In this document: positions 1 through 8,597 of the stretch, piece after piece
Position numbering within the stretch: the stretch's first letter is position 1
How the letters are laid out: every line of letters begins with the position of its first letter
Assembly: GCF_022568775.1 (NCBI RefSeq)
Contig: NZ_JAKZHW010000002.1
Coordinates: 261,501-325,500 of the forward strand
DNA length: 64,000 nt
Source: Sphingomonas telluris
Lineage (GTDB): Bacteria; Pseudomonadota; Alphaproteobacteria; Sphingomonadales; Sphingomonadaceae
Reading direction: 5' to 3'
Made by a program: the position numbers and the translations under genes
The notes under the pieces: generated by a model
What the model was told of the DNA's origin: nothing
Databases searched by the model: none
What the model saw: the letters and a program-made list of their open reading frames with translations, nothing else

Positions 1-140
1 CCTACTTCGCGCTCCTCGCCAAGCTTGCGCGGGAGAATGGTGTCGAAGGCCTAAGCATGGGCATGTCGGGGGACTTCCGCGCCGCCGTCATGCTCGGCGC
101 CACGGCCGTCCGAATCGGAACGGCCTTGTTCGAGGATTGA
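1..140 (+). CDS. YggS/PROSC-family PLP-binding protein, C-terminal fragment
   Basis: Only the last 45 or so codons lie in the window; the reading frame starts at base 3. The visible tail contains LSMGMSGDFRAAVMLGATAV and then RIGTALFED. This is the conserved end of the YggS family, where the S-M-G-M-S and R-I-G-T segments line the phosphate side of the pyridoxal 5'-phosphate site. Family members manage free PLP and amino acid balance in the cytoplasm. Truncated by the window edge, not by mutation. Confidence 0.9.
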   Translation, partial: YFALLAKLARENGVEGLSMGMSGDFRAAVMLGATAVRIGTALFED

Positions 141-159
141 GCGCGGCTAGGCTGTTGCG

Positions 160-642
160 GTGCGCTGGATAGCCGCCCTGTTGCTGATCGCTGCGCCTGC
201 GAGCGCAGCGGACATCGTCTACGCCGGCGGGGCTTGGGCCGCGCTTGATCGCGGCAGCAGCTGCGAGGCAGGGACGCGCGCGATCCGAATTGCCGAGAAG
301 GGGAAGATACAGGCTCGCGCGGGATTCGCCTTCGATGCCACTGGTCCGAGGCGCGGGCAGTTCTTTGCCCAGTTGAGCCGCGTCCCGCGTAGCGGCTCTA
401 CCGCGATCCTGACTGTCCGCGATCAACCCTTCATGCTCGTGACCGGGGGCGGCTGGGCATGGAGCCGCAGTCCCGCGCAGGATGCGGCCATCAGCAGTGC
501 GGCGCGCGCCGGCGGCGGGATGCGCATCGAGTCGCGCGACGAGGGCGGTCGACGTTTCATCGACCGCTTCCTGCTCGACGGCGCTCCGACGGCCATCGAC
601 GCCGCCGCGGCTCGCTGCGCTGGCAAAATCGCGCGACCTTAA
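160..642 (+). CDS. Secreted hypothetical protein, possibly IalB-like
   Basis: 160 aa starting at GTG, 19 nt after the YggS stop. The first 16 residues are a short hydrophobic signal peptide ending in PASA, so the product is probably periplasmic. The mature part has two cysteines (in SSCEAG and ARCAGK) that could pair, and a central VTGGGWAW stretch. Size, export signal and spacing of the cysteines resemble small invasion-associated-locus-B (IalB)-type proteins, but I see no diagnostic motif, so this is a weak suggestion. It is in line with rlmN downstream (18 nt). Confidence 0.65.
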   Translation: MRWIAALLLIAAPASAADIVYAGGAWAALDRGSSCEAGTRAIRIAEKGKIQARAGFAFDATGPRRGQFFAQLSRVPRSGSTAILTVRDQPFMLVTGGGWAWSRSPAQDAAISSAARAGGGMRIESRDEGGRRFIDRFLLDGAPTAIDAAAARCAGKIARP

Positions 643-660
643 CTACATAGGCCGCCTGCC

Positions 661-1845
661 ATGAGTGCCGACACCAACCTGATGCCGATTCCCGGCGCCA
701 TCGATCCTGTGCCTGTGCCACGGGCCGTGCCACCGCGCGCCGACGGCAAGGTCGAACTGGTCGGGCTCTCCAAGGACAAGATTCGCGCCGCCTTCGAGGA
801 GGCAGGGCTGGAGCCGAAGCAGGCCAAGCTTCGCGCGAAGCAGGTCTGGCCCTGGATCTACAATCGCGGGGTCAGCGACTTCGCCGCGATGAGCGATATC
901 GCCAAGGTGCAGCGCGGGTGGTTCACCGACCGATTCGCGATCACGCGGCCGGAAGTCGTCGAGGCCCAGGTCTCGTCGGACGGCACGCGCAAGTGGCTGC
1001 TCAGGACCCACGATGGTCACGATTTCGAGATGGTCTTCATCCCGGACGCGGACCGCGGAACCTTGTGCGTGTCGAGCCAGGTCGGCTGCACGCTCAACTG
1101 CCACTTCTGCCACACCGGCACGATGGCGCTGGTGCGCAACCTCGAGTCGTCGGAGATCGTCGGGCAGGTGATGCTGGCCCGGGACGCGCTCGGCGAATGG
1201 CCGAGCCAGCCCGAAGGCCGCATGCTCACGAACATCGTGATGATGGGCATGGGCGAGCCGCTCTACAATTTCGAGAATGTCCGCGACGCGTTGAAGATCG
1301 TCATGGACGGCGACGGGCTCGGCCTATCGAAGCGGCGCATTACGCTTTCGACCTCGGGCGTCGTGCCGATGATGGAGCGCGCGGGCGAAGAGATTGGCGT
1401 CAATCTCGCCGTGTCGCTGCACGCGGTGACAAAGGAAATCCGCGATGAGATCGTGCCGCTCAACCGCAAGTACGGCATCGAGCAGCTTCTCGAGGCCTGC
1501 GCGGCTTATCCGGGCGCGAACAATGCTCGCCGAATCACGTTCGAATATGTGATGCTGAAGGACAAGAACGACAGCGACGAGGATGCGCGCGAGCTCGTGC
1601 GGCTGATCCGTCATTACAAGCTGCCGGCGAAGGTGAACCTGATCCCCTTCAATCCTTGGGGCGGTGCGCCGTACGAATGTTCGACCGACGAGCGCATCAG
1701 GTCGTTCAGCAACATTGTGTTCGAATCGGGCATCTCTGCCCCGGTGCGCACGCCGCGCGGCCGCGACATCGATGCCGCTTGCGGACAGCTGAAGACCGCT
1801 GCCGAGCGCAAGCGCCGCTCGCAACGGGACGCGGAGGCGGCTTAG
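661..1845 (+). CDS. rlmN: 23S rRNA (adenine2503-C2)-methyltransferase RlmN
   Basis: 394 aa radical-SAM enzyme that methylates C2 of A2503 in 23S rRNA and A37 of some tRNAs. The radical-SAM cluster motif CTLNCHFC lies near residues 143-150, and it is followed by the [12 protein letters not shown] segment. The methyl-carrying cysteine is probably the one in the C-terminal segment near DIDAACGQ. The N-terminal helical domain contains [13 protein letters not shown], as in other RlmN. Length is about 20-30 aa above the usual because of a proline-rich N-terminus. ATG start; it ends 8 nt before the next gene. Confidence 0.97.
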   Translation: MSADTNLMPIPGAIDPVPVPRAVPPRADGKVELVGLSKDKIRAAFEEAGLEPKQAKLRAKQVWPWIYNRGVSDFAAMSDIAKVQRGWFTDRFAITRPEVVEAQVSSDGTRKWLLRTHDGHDFEMVFIPDADRGTLCVSSQVGCTLNCHFCHTGTMALVRNLESSEIVGQVMLARDALGEWPSQPEGRMLTNIVMMGMGEPLYNFENVRDALKIVMDGDGLGLSKRRITLSTSGVVPMMERAGEEIGVNLAVSLHAVTKEIRDEIVPLNRKYGIEQLLEACAAYPGANNARRITFEYVMLKDKNDSDEDARELVRLIRHYKLPAKVNLIPFNPWGGAPYECSTDERIRSFSNIVFESGISAPVRTPRGRDIDAACGQLKTAAERKRRSQRDAEAA

Positions 1846-1853
1846 CCTCGACC

Positions 1854-2702
1854 ATGTTCTCGCCCGTTCGTCGTGCGTTGGTGAGGCAGGTTCGGTCGAC
1901 GTTCAACGATCAGTCGAAGGGTGAGAAGCCGGTCCCCGCATCGGATGAGGCCTTCTTCCCGCGCGGCTCCGTCATTCGGCGCGTGCATGGTGACGTCACG
2001 TCGATGATGGTCGGCGGCATTGCCGCTCTCCTGACGCAGATGCTGCACCCGAAAGCCCTAGGCGGGGTCTGGGATCACAGCGACGTTGCTGAGGACCAGC
2101 TCGGACGGCTCCGCCGTACGGCGCGCTTCATTGCCGTAACCACTTACGGTCATCGCGATGCTGCGCAGACGGCGATCGATAAGGTAAAGGCCATCCACGA
2201 GCACGTGAGCGGAGCGCTGCCGGAAGGTACCCCGTATCGCGCGACCGACCCGTGCTTGCTGGCTTGGGTGCATGTCGCCGGAGCAATCAACTTCCTCGAC
2301 GGATGGCGGCGCTACGCCGAACCGCGCATGACGCGTGCCGACCAGGACACCTATTTCACCGAGAGCGGCGAAATCGCGCGGATGCTCGACGCCGATCCCG
2401 TGCCGCGCACGCGGGCGGAGGCGGAGAAGCTGATCTCGGAGTTCTGTTTCGAGCTTCGCGCGGACGACCGATCCCGAGCATTTCGCGATCTCGTGTTGAA
2501 CGCGCCGCCGTCCTCGCTCGGCGAAGCGCCCGTCCAGCGACTCCTGTTCAACGCCGCAGTCGACTTGATGCCGCCGTTCGCGCGCGAGATGCACGGTCTC
2601 GACAAACCATTGCTCACGCCCGTCGTTCGCGGCGCAACCTACGGTCTGGCGAGCACGATCCGCTGGGCATTCGCCGGCGAACGGTATCGCGCTTCTCATT
2701 GA
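1854..2702 (+). CDS. DUF2236 / MpaB-like oxygenase family protein
   Basis: 282 aa from the ATG at 1854, directly after rlmN. An upstream extension of the frame would overlap rlmN and is not needed. It shows the family hallmarks: PRGSVIRRVHGD, then a helical region with QMLHPKALGGVWDHS, the AWVHV histidine motif, and a FxGERYR-type C-terminus. The histidines are consistent with the haem or metal site proposed for MpaB/latex-clearing-like proteins. It has no signal peptide. The substrate is not deducible. It precedes cfa by 57 nt, so a link to membrane lipid metabolism is possible but speculative. Confidence 0.85.
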   Translation: MFSPVRRALVRQVRSTFNDQSKGEKPVPASDEAFFPRGSVIRRVHGDVTSMMVGGIAALLTQMLHPKALGGVWDHSDVAEDQLGRLRRTARFIAVTTYGHRDAAQTAIDKVKAIHEHVSGALPEGTPYRATDPCLLAWVHVAGAINFLDGWRRYAEPRMTRADQDTYFTESGEIARMLDADPVPRTRAEAEKLISEFCFELRADDRSRAFRDLVLNAPPSSLGEAPVQRLLFNAAVDLMPPFAREMHGLDKPLLTPVVRGATYGLASTIRWAFAGERYRASH

Positions 2703-2759
2703 TTTGCGGGCGGCCGCGCGTCGTGGCAATTCGTTCGCAGGTTGCAACGGAGTTTCGGA

Positions 2760-4040
2760 ATGTCGCTGATCGGCCGGTTCATCGATCAAATCCTGCCTGT
2801 CGGCAGCATCACTCTCGTGCAGCCGGACGGAAGCCGTCAAACCTACGGGCCCGGCGGCGGCAAGCACGTGACGGTCCGTTTCCACGACAAGCGCGTTGGC
2901 CTCGAACTGTTCCGAAATCCGCGCCTGCGCATGGGCGAGCTTTACATGAACGGCCGGATCACCGTCGAAAACGGCACCATCCTCGACCTTCTCGAGCTGA
3001 TCGTCGGTGCGAAGCCCTGGGAGCAGGGCAAACGCAAGGCGCTCGGCAAGGGCAAGTCCAAGTGGCTGAAGCGCTTCTTTCGCCGGAACGACCCGCGCAA
3101 GTCGAGGCACAACGTCGCGCATCACTACGACATCGGCAATCAGCTTTACGAACTCTTCCTCGATCGCGACCTTCAGTACAGCTGCGCCTACTTCACCGAT
3201 ATCACCAACACGCTCGAGCAGGCGCAGGAAGACAAGAAGGCTCACATCGCGGCCAAGCTCTTCCTGAAGCCGGGCCAGAAGGTGCTCGATATCGGCTGCG
3301 GCTGGGGCGGGATGGCGCTCTACCTGAACCGCGTCGCCGACGTGGAGGTGCTCGGGATCACTTTATCCGAGGAGCAGCTGAAGGTCGCCCGCCGCCGCGC
3401 GAAGGAAGCGGGAGTCTCAGATCGCGTTCGGTTCGAGCTAATCGACTACCGCCATCTCGACGGCCGTTTCGACCGCATCGTGTCGGTCGGCATGTTCGAG
3501 CATGTCGGTGCTGCTCATTACGAGGAGTTTTACGCCAAGTGCCGGGAGCTTCTGACCGATGACGGTGTCATGCTGCTGCACACGATCGGCAAGCTCGGCG
3601 GCGCCGGCCAGCCGGACCCGTTCACCGACAAGTGGATCTTCCCGGGCTACCATCTGCCCAGCCTGTCGCAGATGTGCTCCGCGACCGAGAAGGTGAAGAT
3701 GATCGTCGGCGACGTGGAGACGCTTCGTCTCCATTACGCGTACACCTTGCGCGAGTGGCTGCGCCGGTTCACCGACGCCCGCGAAAAGGTCCTCAAGCTC
3801 TACGACGAGCGCTTCTTCCGCATGTGGGAATTCTATCTCGCCGGCGGAATCGTGATGTTCGAGAGCGGCGCCGCCTGCAATTACCAGGTGCAGTACATTC
3901 GCGACCGGAACGCAGTGCCCATCACGCGCGACTACATGGCAGAGGCGGAGGCGCGGTACCGGGAGTTCGGACCTCAGCCGGCCAAAAAAGCCGCTGTGCG
4001 GAAGACGCGTGCCGCCAAGGCGGCCGAACCCGCCAAATAA
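2760..4040 (+). CDS. cfa: Cyclopropane-fatty-acyl-phospholipid synthase
   Basis: 426 aa SAM-dependent enzyme that adds a methylene bridge to cis double bonds of membrane phospholipid acyl chains. An N-terminal lipid-interaction region (about 1-115) is followed by HNVAHHYDIGNQLY, the family motif QYSCAYF, and SAM motif I LDIGCGWGG near residue 178. Motif VGMFEHVG and the C-terminal MWEFYLAGG follow. The tail is Lys/Ala-rich (AKKAAVRKTRAAKAAEPAK). ATG at 2760 is preferred over an upstream TTG because ACGGAG sits 7 nt before it. A hairpin terminator follows the stop. Confidence 0.95.
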   Translation: MSLIGRFIDQILPVGSITLVQPDGSRQTYGPGGGKHVTVRFHDKRVGLELFRNPRLRMGELYMNGRITVENGTILDLLELIVGAKPWEQGKRKALGKGKSKWLKRFFRRNDPRKSRHNVAHHYDIGNQLYELFLDRDLQYSCAYFTDITNTLEQAQEDKKAHIAAKLFLKPGQKVLDIGCGWGGMALYLNRVADVEVLGITLSEEQLKVARRRAKEAGVSDRVRFELIDYRHLDGRFDRIVSVGMFEHVGAAHYEEFYAKCRELLTDDGVMLLHTIGKLGGAGQPDPFTDKWIFPGYHLPSLSQMCSATEKVKMIVGDVETLRLHYAYTLREWLRRFTDAREKVLKLYDERFFRMWEFYLAGGIVMFESGAACNYQVQYIRDRNAVPITRDYMAEAEARYREFGPQPAKKAAVRKTRAAKAAEPAK

Positions 4041-4042
4041 GA

Positions 4043-4079
4043 AAAGGCCCGACGCACCGGCGCCGGGCCTTTGTTTCAC
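4043..4079. terminator. Bidirectional rho-independent-like terminator after cfa
   Basis: A 9-bp perfect inverted repeat, AAAGGCCCG at 4043-4051 and CGGGCCTTT at 4064-4072, with a 12-nt loop. A- and T-rich flanks lie on both sides. It sits between the convergent cfa and EF-hand genes and could stop transcription from both. It is the only convergent junction in the window with a clear hairpin of this type. Confidence 0.8.
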
Positions 4080-4093
4080 CGAGTTGGGAGGGC

Positions 4094-4693
4094 TCAGCCC
4101 TGGCGGGGCGCGCTCCTCATTCGTTGGTGCATCTGCATCCGCTCTTCCGGCGTGATCTGGCCGTCATGATTGGCGTCGACCATGTCGAAATGCTGAAGCG
4201 CCGCAGCCTGCGCCTCCTGCAAGCTCACGCGACCGTCGTGGTTGGCGTCGGCCATCTCGAACATGTGGCCGCCAAAGCCGCCCATGCCGCCGTGATGGAA
4301 GCCGGCCTTTTTCGACCCGCGGTCGCCACGGTCGGCGATGCGCTGCTCGCGCTGCGCCTGTCCAGCATCCCACTCACCGCGGCTAACGGCGCCGTCCTTG
4401 TTGGTGTCGAGCTTCTCGAACGTGCGGTCGCCGCCGCGTTCATCGCGACGTTCGGCCCACTTGGAGCGGAAAGCCTCCGACGCGGCATCCGCCTCGGCCT
4501 TGGTCACGAATCCATCGCGATTGGTGTCCATCCGCGCAAAGTATTCGGCGACCTTGGCCTGCGCTTCAGCCCGCGTCTGAACTTTCTGTGCGAAAGGCGC
4601 ACGAGGCGCTTGCGGCGTCGGGGCAGGCGCGACCTGTGCGTAGGCGGCTACGGAGACGACCAGCACCGCTCCGCCAATCAAAAGCATCTTCAT
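4094..4693 (-). CDS. Exported EF-hand calcium-binding protein
   Basis: 199 aa with an N-terminal signal peptide (cleavage probably after AAYAQ). It carries four canonical EF-hand loops: DTNRDGFVTKAE, DTNKDGAVSRGE, DANHDGRVSLQE and DANHDGQITPEE. Each has Asp/Asn at loop positions 1, 3, 5 and Glu at 12, so all four look able to bind Ca2+. Spacing suggests two EF pairs separated by a Gly/His-rich stretch (GFHHGGMGGFGGHMF). It is probably a periplasmic calcium buffer or sensor. GGAG lies 8 nt before the ATG. No partner gene is adjacent. Confidence 0.9.
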   Translation of the reverse strand: MKMLLIGGAVLVVSVAAYAQVAPAPTPQAPRAPFAQKVQTRAEAQAKVAEYFARMDTNRDGFVTKAEADAASEAFRSKWAERRDERGGDRTFEKLDTNKDGAVSRGEWDAGQAQREQRIADRGDRGSKKAGFHHGGMGGFGGHMFEMADANHDGRVSLQEAQAAALQHFDMVDANHDGQITPEERMQMHQRMRSAPRQG

Positions 4694-4725
4694 CCTACTG
4701 TCTCCATGGGCAAATCCCGGAGATT

Positions 4726-4749
4726 GTTAACTTGCTATAGCTGTACCGT
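4726..4749. promoter_or_regulatory. Promoter-like element shared with 8537-8559
   Basis: GTTAACTTGCT followed by ATAGCTGTACC. The first 11 bases are identical to those at 8537-8547, and the next dozen are similar once 2-nt gaps are allowed. Both copies lie upstream of plus-strand multi-pass membrane proteins of the glycosylation cluster and downstream of a minus-strand start codon, so either direction is possible. Function is inferred from position and repetition only. Confidence 0.35.
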
Positions 4750-4857
4750 GCTTGAATGCTGCGCTTATCCGGTGGCAAGGGGCCGCGCTTCAGCTAAGCG
4801 AGCAGGCTGGGAGCTCGCCGGGGGTCAGAGCACGAAGCCAATGCGGCGGGATAAATC

Positions 4858-6435
4858 ATGCAACCGATGAGCGCTGCGCCCCCGCGCCCGCCCGGGCCGC
4901 GCCCGTGGTGGGAGACGCGACCGTTCGTCGCCTTTCTCATACTGCTGTCGGTCGTGCCATTGCTCTATCCCCCGGTGCCGCCGCTGGTGGATCTGCTTGG
5001 CCACATGGGTCGGTACCGGGTCCAGCTCGACATCCAGACGTCGCCGTGGCTTTCGCAATATTACGACTATCGCTGGCTCCTGGTCGGTAACCTCGGCGTC
5101 GATGCCTTGGTGCAGCTGCTCGCCCCGATCGTGGGGCTCGAGCCTGCGGTGAAGCTGATCATCATCTCGATCCCGGCAATGACGGTTGCGGGATTCCTTT
5201 GGGTCGCGCGGGAGGTGCACAATCGCTTGCCGCCGACGGCGCTATTCGCTCTGCCGCTGGCGTACAGCCATCCCTTCAACTTCGGCTTCGTGAACTTCGC
5301 GCTGGCGATGGCGCTGGCGTTCCTCGCTTTCGGCCTCTGGCTGCGGCTGGGGCGGTTGGGCAAGACTCGACTTCGCGCAGCGCTATTCGTGCCGATCTCC
5401 ATCCTCATCTTCTTCGCCCATACGTTCGGCTGGGGGATGCTCGGTCTCATGTGCTTTTCGGCGGAAGCCGTACGGCAGCACGACAATGGACGGGGCTGGT
5501 TCCGCGCCGGCGTGCATGCCGCGCTGCACGCCTCGTGCCTGGCACTTCCGCTGGTATTCATGGCCGCATGGCGCAGCAGCGCGCCCGCGGGGCTGACGGC
5601 GGACTGGTTCAACTGGGGAGCGAAGCTGCACTGGATCGAGACCATCTTCCGCGACCGCTGGAAGCTCTGGGACTTCGCCTCCATGGTGATCACGTTCGTC
5701 GTGATCATGCTGGCGTTCGGGAACCCGCGCTTCGGCCTTTCCCGCAACCTCGGCTTCTCGGCCCTCGTGATCGTTGTCGTCTTCCTGGTGTTGCCGCGCA
5801 TCATCTTTGCGTCGGCCTATGCCGACATGCGGCTCGCGCCGTACCTCTTCGCATTGGCGCTGCTCGCGATCCGTTTCCGCTCCGACACGCACAGGCGCAC
5901 GGCGACCGTCCTCGCCGTGGTCGGCCTGATCTTCTACCTGGCCCGGATCGCGACCACGACGGCGAGCTACGCGATGGCTGCCGACGATCTGCGTGAGAAG
6001 CTCCAGGCGCTGAACCATGTGTCGATGGGCGCGAAGGTGGCGACGTTCGTCGGCCAGGGTTGCGCCGACTGGTGGTCGATGCCGCGCAACAGCCATCTCG
6101 GCGCGATGGTCATCGTCCGCCGCCAGGGCTTCTCGAACGACCAGTGGGACATCGTCGGCAGCAACCTGCTGAGCGTCCGCTACGACGCCGGCGCCTATTC
6201 GTCGGACCCGTCCGAGATCGTTCGCCCGACCTACTGCCGCATCCCGCGCGCATGGCGGATCGTGAACAACCGTTTGCGCGGCGACTGGCGGGTGGACGAT
6301 GCTCTTACCGGCTTCCCGCGCGATAAGTTCGACTACATGTGGCTGATCGACGTGTCGCCCTACGACCCGCAATTGACGAGCGGGATGACGCCGGTCTGGA
6401 AAGGCTCGCGGTCAATGCTCTATCGTCTGCACTGA
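4858..6435 (+). CDS. Multi-pass membrane protein, GT-C glycosyltransferase-like
   Basis: 525 aa with a proline-rich N-terminus, about ten hydrophobic segments and a soluble C-terminal domain of roughly 130 aa (from about residue 375). The first extracytoplasmic loop carries VDLLGHMGRYR near residues 44-54. An acidic residue and His/Arg in loop 1 are typical of GT-C enzymes that use polyprenyl-phosphate sugars. The next gene, a GtrB-type transferase, overlaps its stop (TGATG), which supports a role as acceptor-specific transferase. No sequence motif proves the activity, and a generic membrane protein of unknown function remains possible. Confidence 0.7.
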   Translation: MQPMSAAPPRPPGPRPWWETRPFVAFLILLSVVPLLYPPVPPLVDLLGHMGRYRVQLDIQTSPWLSQYYDYRWLLVGNLGVDALVQLLAPIVGLEPAVKLIIISIPAMTVAGFLWVAREVHNRLPPTALFALPLAYSHPFNFGFVNFALAMALAFLAFGLWLRLGRLGKTRLRAALFVPISILIFFAHTFGWGMLGLMCFSAEAVRQHDNGRGWFRAGVHAALHASCLALPLVFMAAWRSSAPAGLTADWFNWGAKLHWIETIFRDRWKLWDFASMVITFVVIMLAFGNPRFGLSRNLGFSALVIVVVFLVLPRIIFASAYADMRLAPYLFALALLAIRFRSDTHRRTATVLAVVGLIFYLARIATTTASYAMAADDLREKLQALNHVSMGAKVATFVGQGCADWWSMPRNSHLGAMVIVRRQGFSNDQWDIVGSNLLSVRYDAGAYSSDPSEIVRPTYCRIPRAWRIVNNRLRGDWRVDDALTGFPRDKFDYMWLIDVSPYDPQLTSGMTPVWKGSRSMLYRLH

Positions 6436-7490
6436 TGACCGAACTTTCCATCGTCGTTCCCTGCTTCAACGAAGAAGCCTGCCTCCCCGAATTGCACCGG
6501 AGGCTGAGCGCCGCTGCCCTGTCTGCGGGAAGCAGCGACTATGAGCTCGTGCTGGTCAATGACGGCTCTCGGGATTCGACCTGGCAGGTGATGCGCGGCC
6601 TCGCGGACATGGACCCGCATGTTGTTGCCGTGAACCTCTCGCGGAACCACGGCCACCAGCTTGCTCTGACGGCGGGTCTCGATCTCTGCGGCGGCGAGAC
6701 GATCCTCATCATTGATGCCGATCTCCAGGATCCGCCAGAGCTGTTGCCCGCGATGCTCGCAGCCATGCACGATCAGGATGCCGACGTGGTCTATGGCGTT
6801 CGTCGTAGCCGAGCCGGCGAGACGGCGTTCAAGCGCGCGACCGCGCACGGCTTCTATCGCCTGCTTTCGCGCGCGACGGAGATCGACATCCCCGTGGACA
6901 CGGGCGACTTCCGCCTGATGAGCCGCCGTGCCCTCAATGCTTTGCTCGCAATGCCGGAACAGTCCCGCTTCATACGCGGCATGGTGGCGTGGATCGGCTT
7001 CCGCCAGGTGCCATTCCCCTATGATCGCGACCAGCGCTTCGCCGGCGAGACCAAATATCCTCTGCGCAAGATGATGCGCTTCGCCTTCGACGCGCTGACC
7101 GGATTCTCGTCTGCGCCGTTGAAGCTAGCGAGCCATGCGGGTCTTGCGCTGTCGTTCGGATCGCTGCTGATCCTGGCCTACATCGCCTACGCATTTCTCG
7201 CCGGCCGCAGCATCCAGGGCTGGACGTCACTGATGCTCGTCGTGGTCTTGCTGGGCGCGGTGCAGATGTTCGTGCTCGCGCTGATGGGCGAATATATTGG
7301 CCGCCTCTACAATGAGGCGAAGCGGCGTCCGCTCTACATCGTGCAGGAAGTCGCCGGAGGTGAAGCGAGGACGGGCGTGCGTCCGCTCGGTTACGTCGCC
7401 GACGCAATCGCGAAGAGCGACAGTCCTGGCGGAAGCGGAACTCGTCCGACCAGGCCGCGCTCGGCGGCGAAGACGCGTTCCAAAGCCTGA
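6435..7490 (+). CDS. GtrB/DPM1-type family 2 glycosyltransferase
   Basis: 351 aa from the ATG at 6435, overlapping the previous stop by one base. The GT2 fold is clear: ELSIVVPCFNEEACLPEL, VNDGSRDST, then DADLQDPPELLP with the acidic metal-binding cluster near residue 95. A central RFIRGMVAWIGFRQ segment follows, and two C-terminal transmembrane helices (about 235-257 and 270-292). This is the architecture of undecaprenyl/dolichyl-phosphate sugar synthases that make the lipid-linked donor. After the family's usual end (RPLYIVQE) there is a basic tail of about 45 aa that is antisense to the convergent methyltransferase gene. Confidence 0.88.
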   Translation: MTELSIVVPCFNEEACLPELHRRLSAAALSAGSSDYELVLVNDGSRDSTWQVMRGLADMDPHVVAVNLSRNHGHQLALTAGLDLCGGETILIIDADLQDPPELLPAMLAAMHDQDADVVYGVRRSRAGETAFKRATAHGFYRLLSRATEIDIPVDTGDFRLMSRRALNALLAMPEQSRFIRGMVAWIGFRQVPFPYDRDQRFAGETKYPLRKMMRFAFDALTGFSSAPLKLASHAGLALSFGSLLILAYIAYAFLAGRSIQGWTSLMLVVVLLGAVQMFVLALMGEYIGRLYNEAKRRPLYIVQEVAGGEARTGVRPLGYVADAIAKSDSPGGSGTRPTRPRSAAKTRSKA

Positions 7491-8119
7491 TTCAAAGGCT
7501 TCGACGGAAGCGACAAGTCGGCGTCCTCCTTGCCGCGCAGCTTCGACGCGAGGCGCTCGGCCACCGCGACGGGGAACAGCAGGCTGTTGAAATAACCGAT
7601 GGCTTCCAGTTTCAGCGGCGATGCTTCGATCAGGCGCTTGAGTCCCGATTTCGAATAGCGACGTTGATGGTGGTTCACGACGTCGTGCGCGGACCACATC
7701 CATTGGTGCGCAGGCACAGTGACGACCAGCTTGCCGCCCGGCTTGAGCAATTTCGCGATGCCGTCGAGCGCCGCCTTGTCGTCGGGGATATGCTCTACGA
7801 CGTCGAACGCTGCGACCATGTCGTAATGCGCCTGCGGAATGCCGGCGAGCTCCGGCAACGGCGATGAGAAGACCTCGTGCCCCAGCCGCTTCGCCGCTAT
7901 CGCGCGCGCCGTCTCGTCGACCTCAAGCGCATCCACCGAACCGAACGCGTCGAGCATCTCGAGGTTGTGCCCAGTGCCGCAGCCGATCTCCAGGATTCGC
8001 GCATTCGCGGGCGGCTTCACCCGGCGCCGGATCAGGTCGGATAGAACTTTACGACGAGCGACGTACCACCAGTGCTGCTGGTCGAGCGCGGCCATCTGAT
8101 CGTAGACGACGCGTTCCAT
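7391..8119 (-). CDS. Class I SAM-dependent methyltransferase
   Basis: 242 aa starting at the ATG at 8119, which overlaps the gtrA-like stop (TGATG), so the two are translationally coupled. Motif I is ILEIGCGTGHNLEML; post-motif DALEVDE and FDVVEHIPDD identify a Methyltransf_11-type fold. HQWMWSAHDVVNHHQRRYS is typical of methyltransferases found in polysaccharide and glycolipid clusters. The acceptor is unknown; a sugar or lipid carrier is likely from context. Its last 100 nt overlap the convergent glycosyltransferase on the other strand. The track's longer N-terminus runs into gtrA and is rejected. Confidence 0.85.
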   Translation of the reverse strand: MERVVYDQMAALDQQHWWYVARRKVLSDLIRRRVKPPANARILEIGCGTGHNLEMLDAFGSVDALEVDETARAIAAKRLGHEVFSSPLPELAGIPQAHYDMVAAFDVVEHIPDDKAALDGIAKLLKPGGKLVVTVPAHQWMWSAHDVVNHHQRRYSKSGLKRLIEASPLKLEAIGYFNSLLFPVAVAERLASKLRGKEDADLSLPSKPLNQALERVFAAERGLVGRVPLPPGLSLFAIASAT

Positions 8120-8526
8120 CAGCGAAACACCCACTGCCGGTTCAGCGTGAACGTCACCAGTGGCGTGACGAAGAGCATGGGTGCGATCGGCGCAGCGCGT
8201 CCGAGATCGAGATGGTTGAACAGCAACCAAACCCAGAAGCTGTTGAGCAGATAGCTGATGATGGAAACGACCGCGAAACGCACCTTCGTCGCATGCGTCC
8301 GCTCGCTGCCATGCCCGCGGAAGCTCCACTGGCTGTGCATGAAATAGCCGGTGGCGACAGCGACGACATAGGCGAGGAAGTTGCCCAGCTGCGGATGCCA
8401 GCGGAGGACCAGCGCCACCAACGCGTAGACGCCCACGCCCAGCGCGGTGACGAATGCGCCGGTAACGGCGAAGCGCGCCAGCTGCCCAAGCAGTCTGCGG
8501 CGGTCAGGATCGAGTGTGGAGATCAT
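8119..8526 (-). CDS. GtrA family flippase-like membrane protein
   Basis: 135 aa with four hydrophobic segments and the GtrA hallmarks RFAVTGAFVTALGVGVY at the N-terminus and FTLNRQWVFR at the C-terminus. GtrA proteins are thought to flip undecaprenyl-phosphate-linked sugars across the inner membrane, working with a GtrB synthase and a membrane transferase. Here the GtrB-type gene lies about 1 kb away on the other strand. It is first in a two-gene minus-strand unit with the methyltransferase. Confidence 0.9.
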   Translation of the reverse strand: MISTLDPDRRRLLGQLARFAVTGAFVTALGVGVYALVALVLRWHPQLGNFLAYVVAVATGYFMHSQWSFRGHGSERTHATKVRFAVVSIISYLLNSFWVWLLFNHLDLGRAAPIAPMLFVTPLVTFTLNRQWVFR

Positions 8527-8536
8527 TGTTTAGGCG

Positions 8537-8559
8537 GTTAACTTGCTCTGTAGCCGTGC
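8537..8559. promoter_or_regulatory. Second copy of GTTAACTTGCT promoter-like element
   Basis: GTTAACTTGCT at 8537-8547, then CTGTAGCCGTGCC. It lies in the 71-nt divergent space between the gtrA-like gene (minus) and the large membrane protein at 8598 (plus). See the first copy at 4726. Two copies within 4 kb, both in front of GT-C-like genes, suggest co-regulation; this is inference. Confidence 0.35.
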
Positions 8560-8597
8560 CCCGCTACAGCAGGGAACCCCTTAAGAAGAGGCAAGGC

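Noticed and set aside
2058..3245. 395-codon minus-strand frame across DUF2236 and cfa
   Set aside because: Spans two well-supported plus-strand genes; shadow frame.
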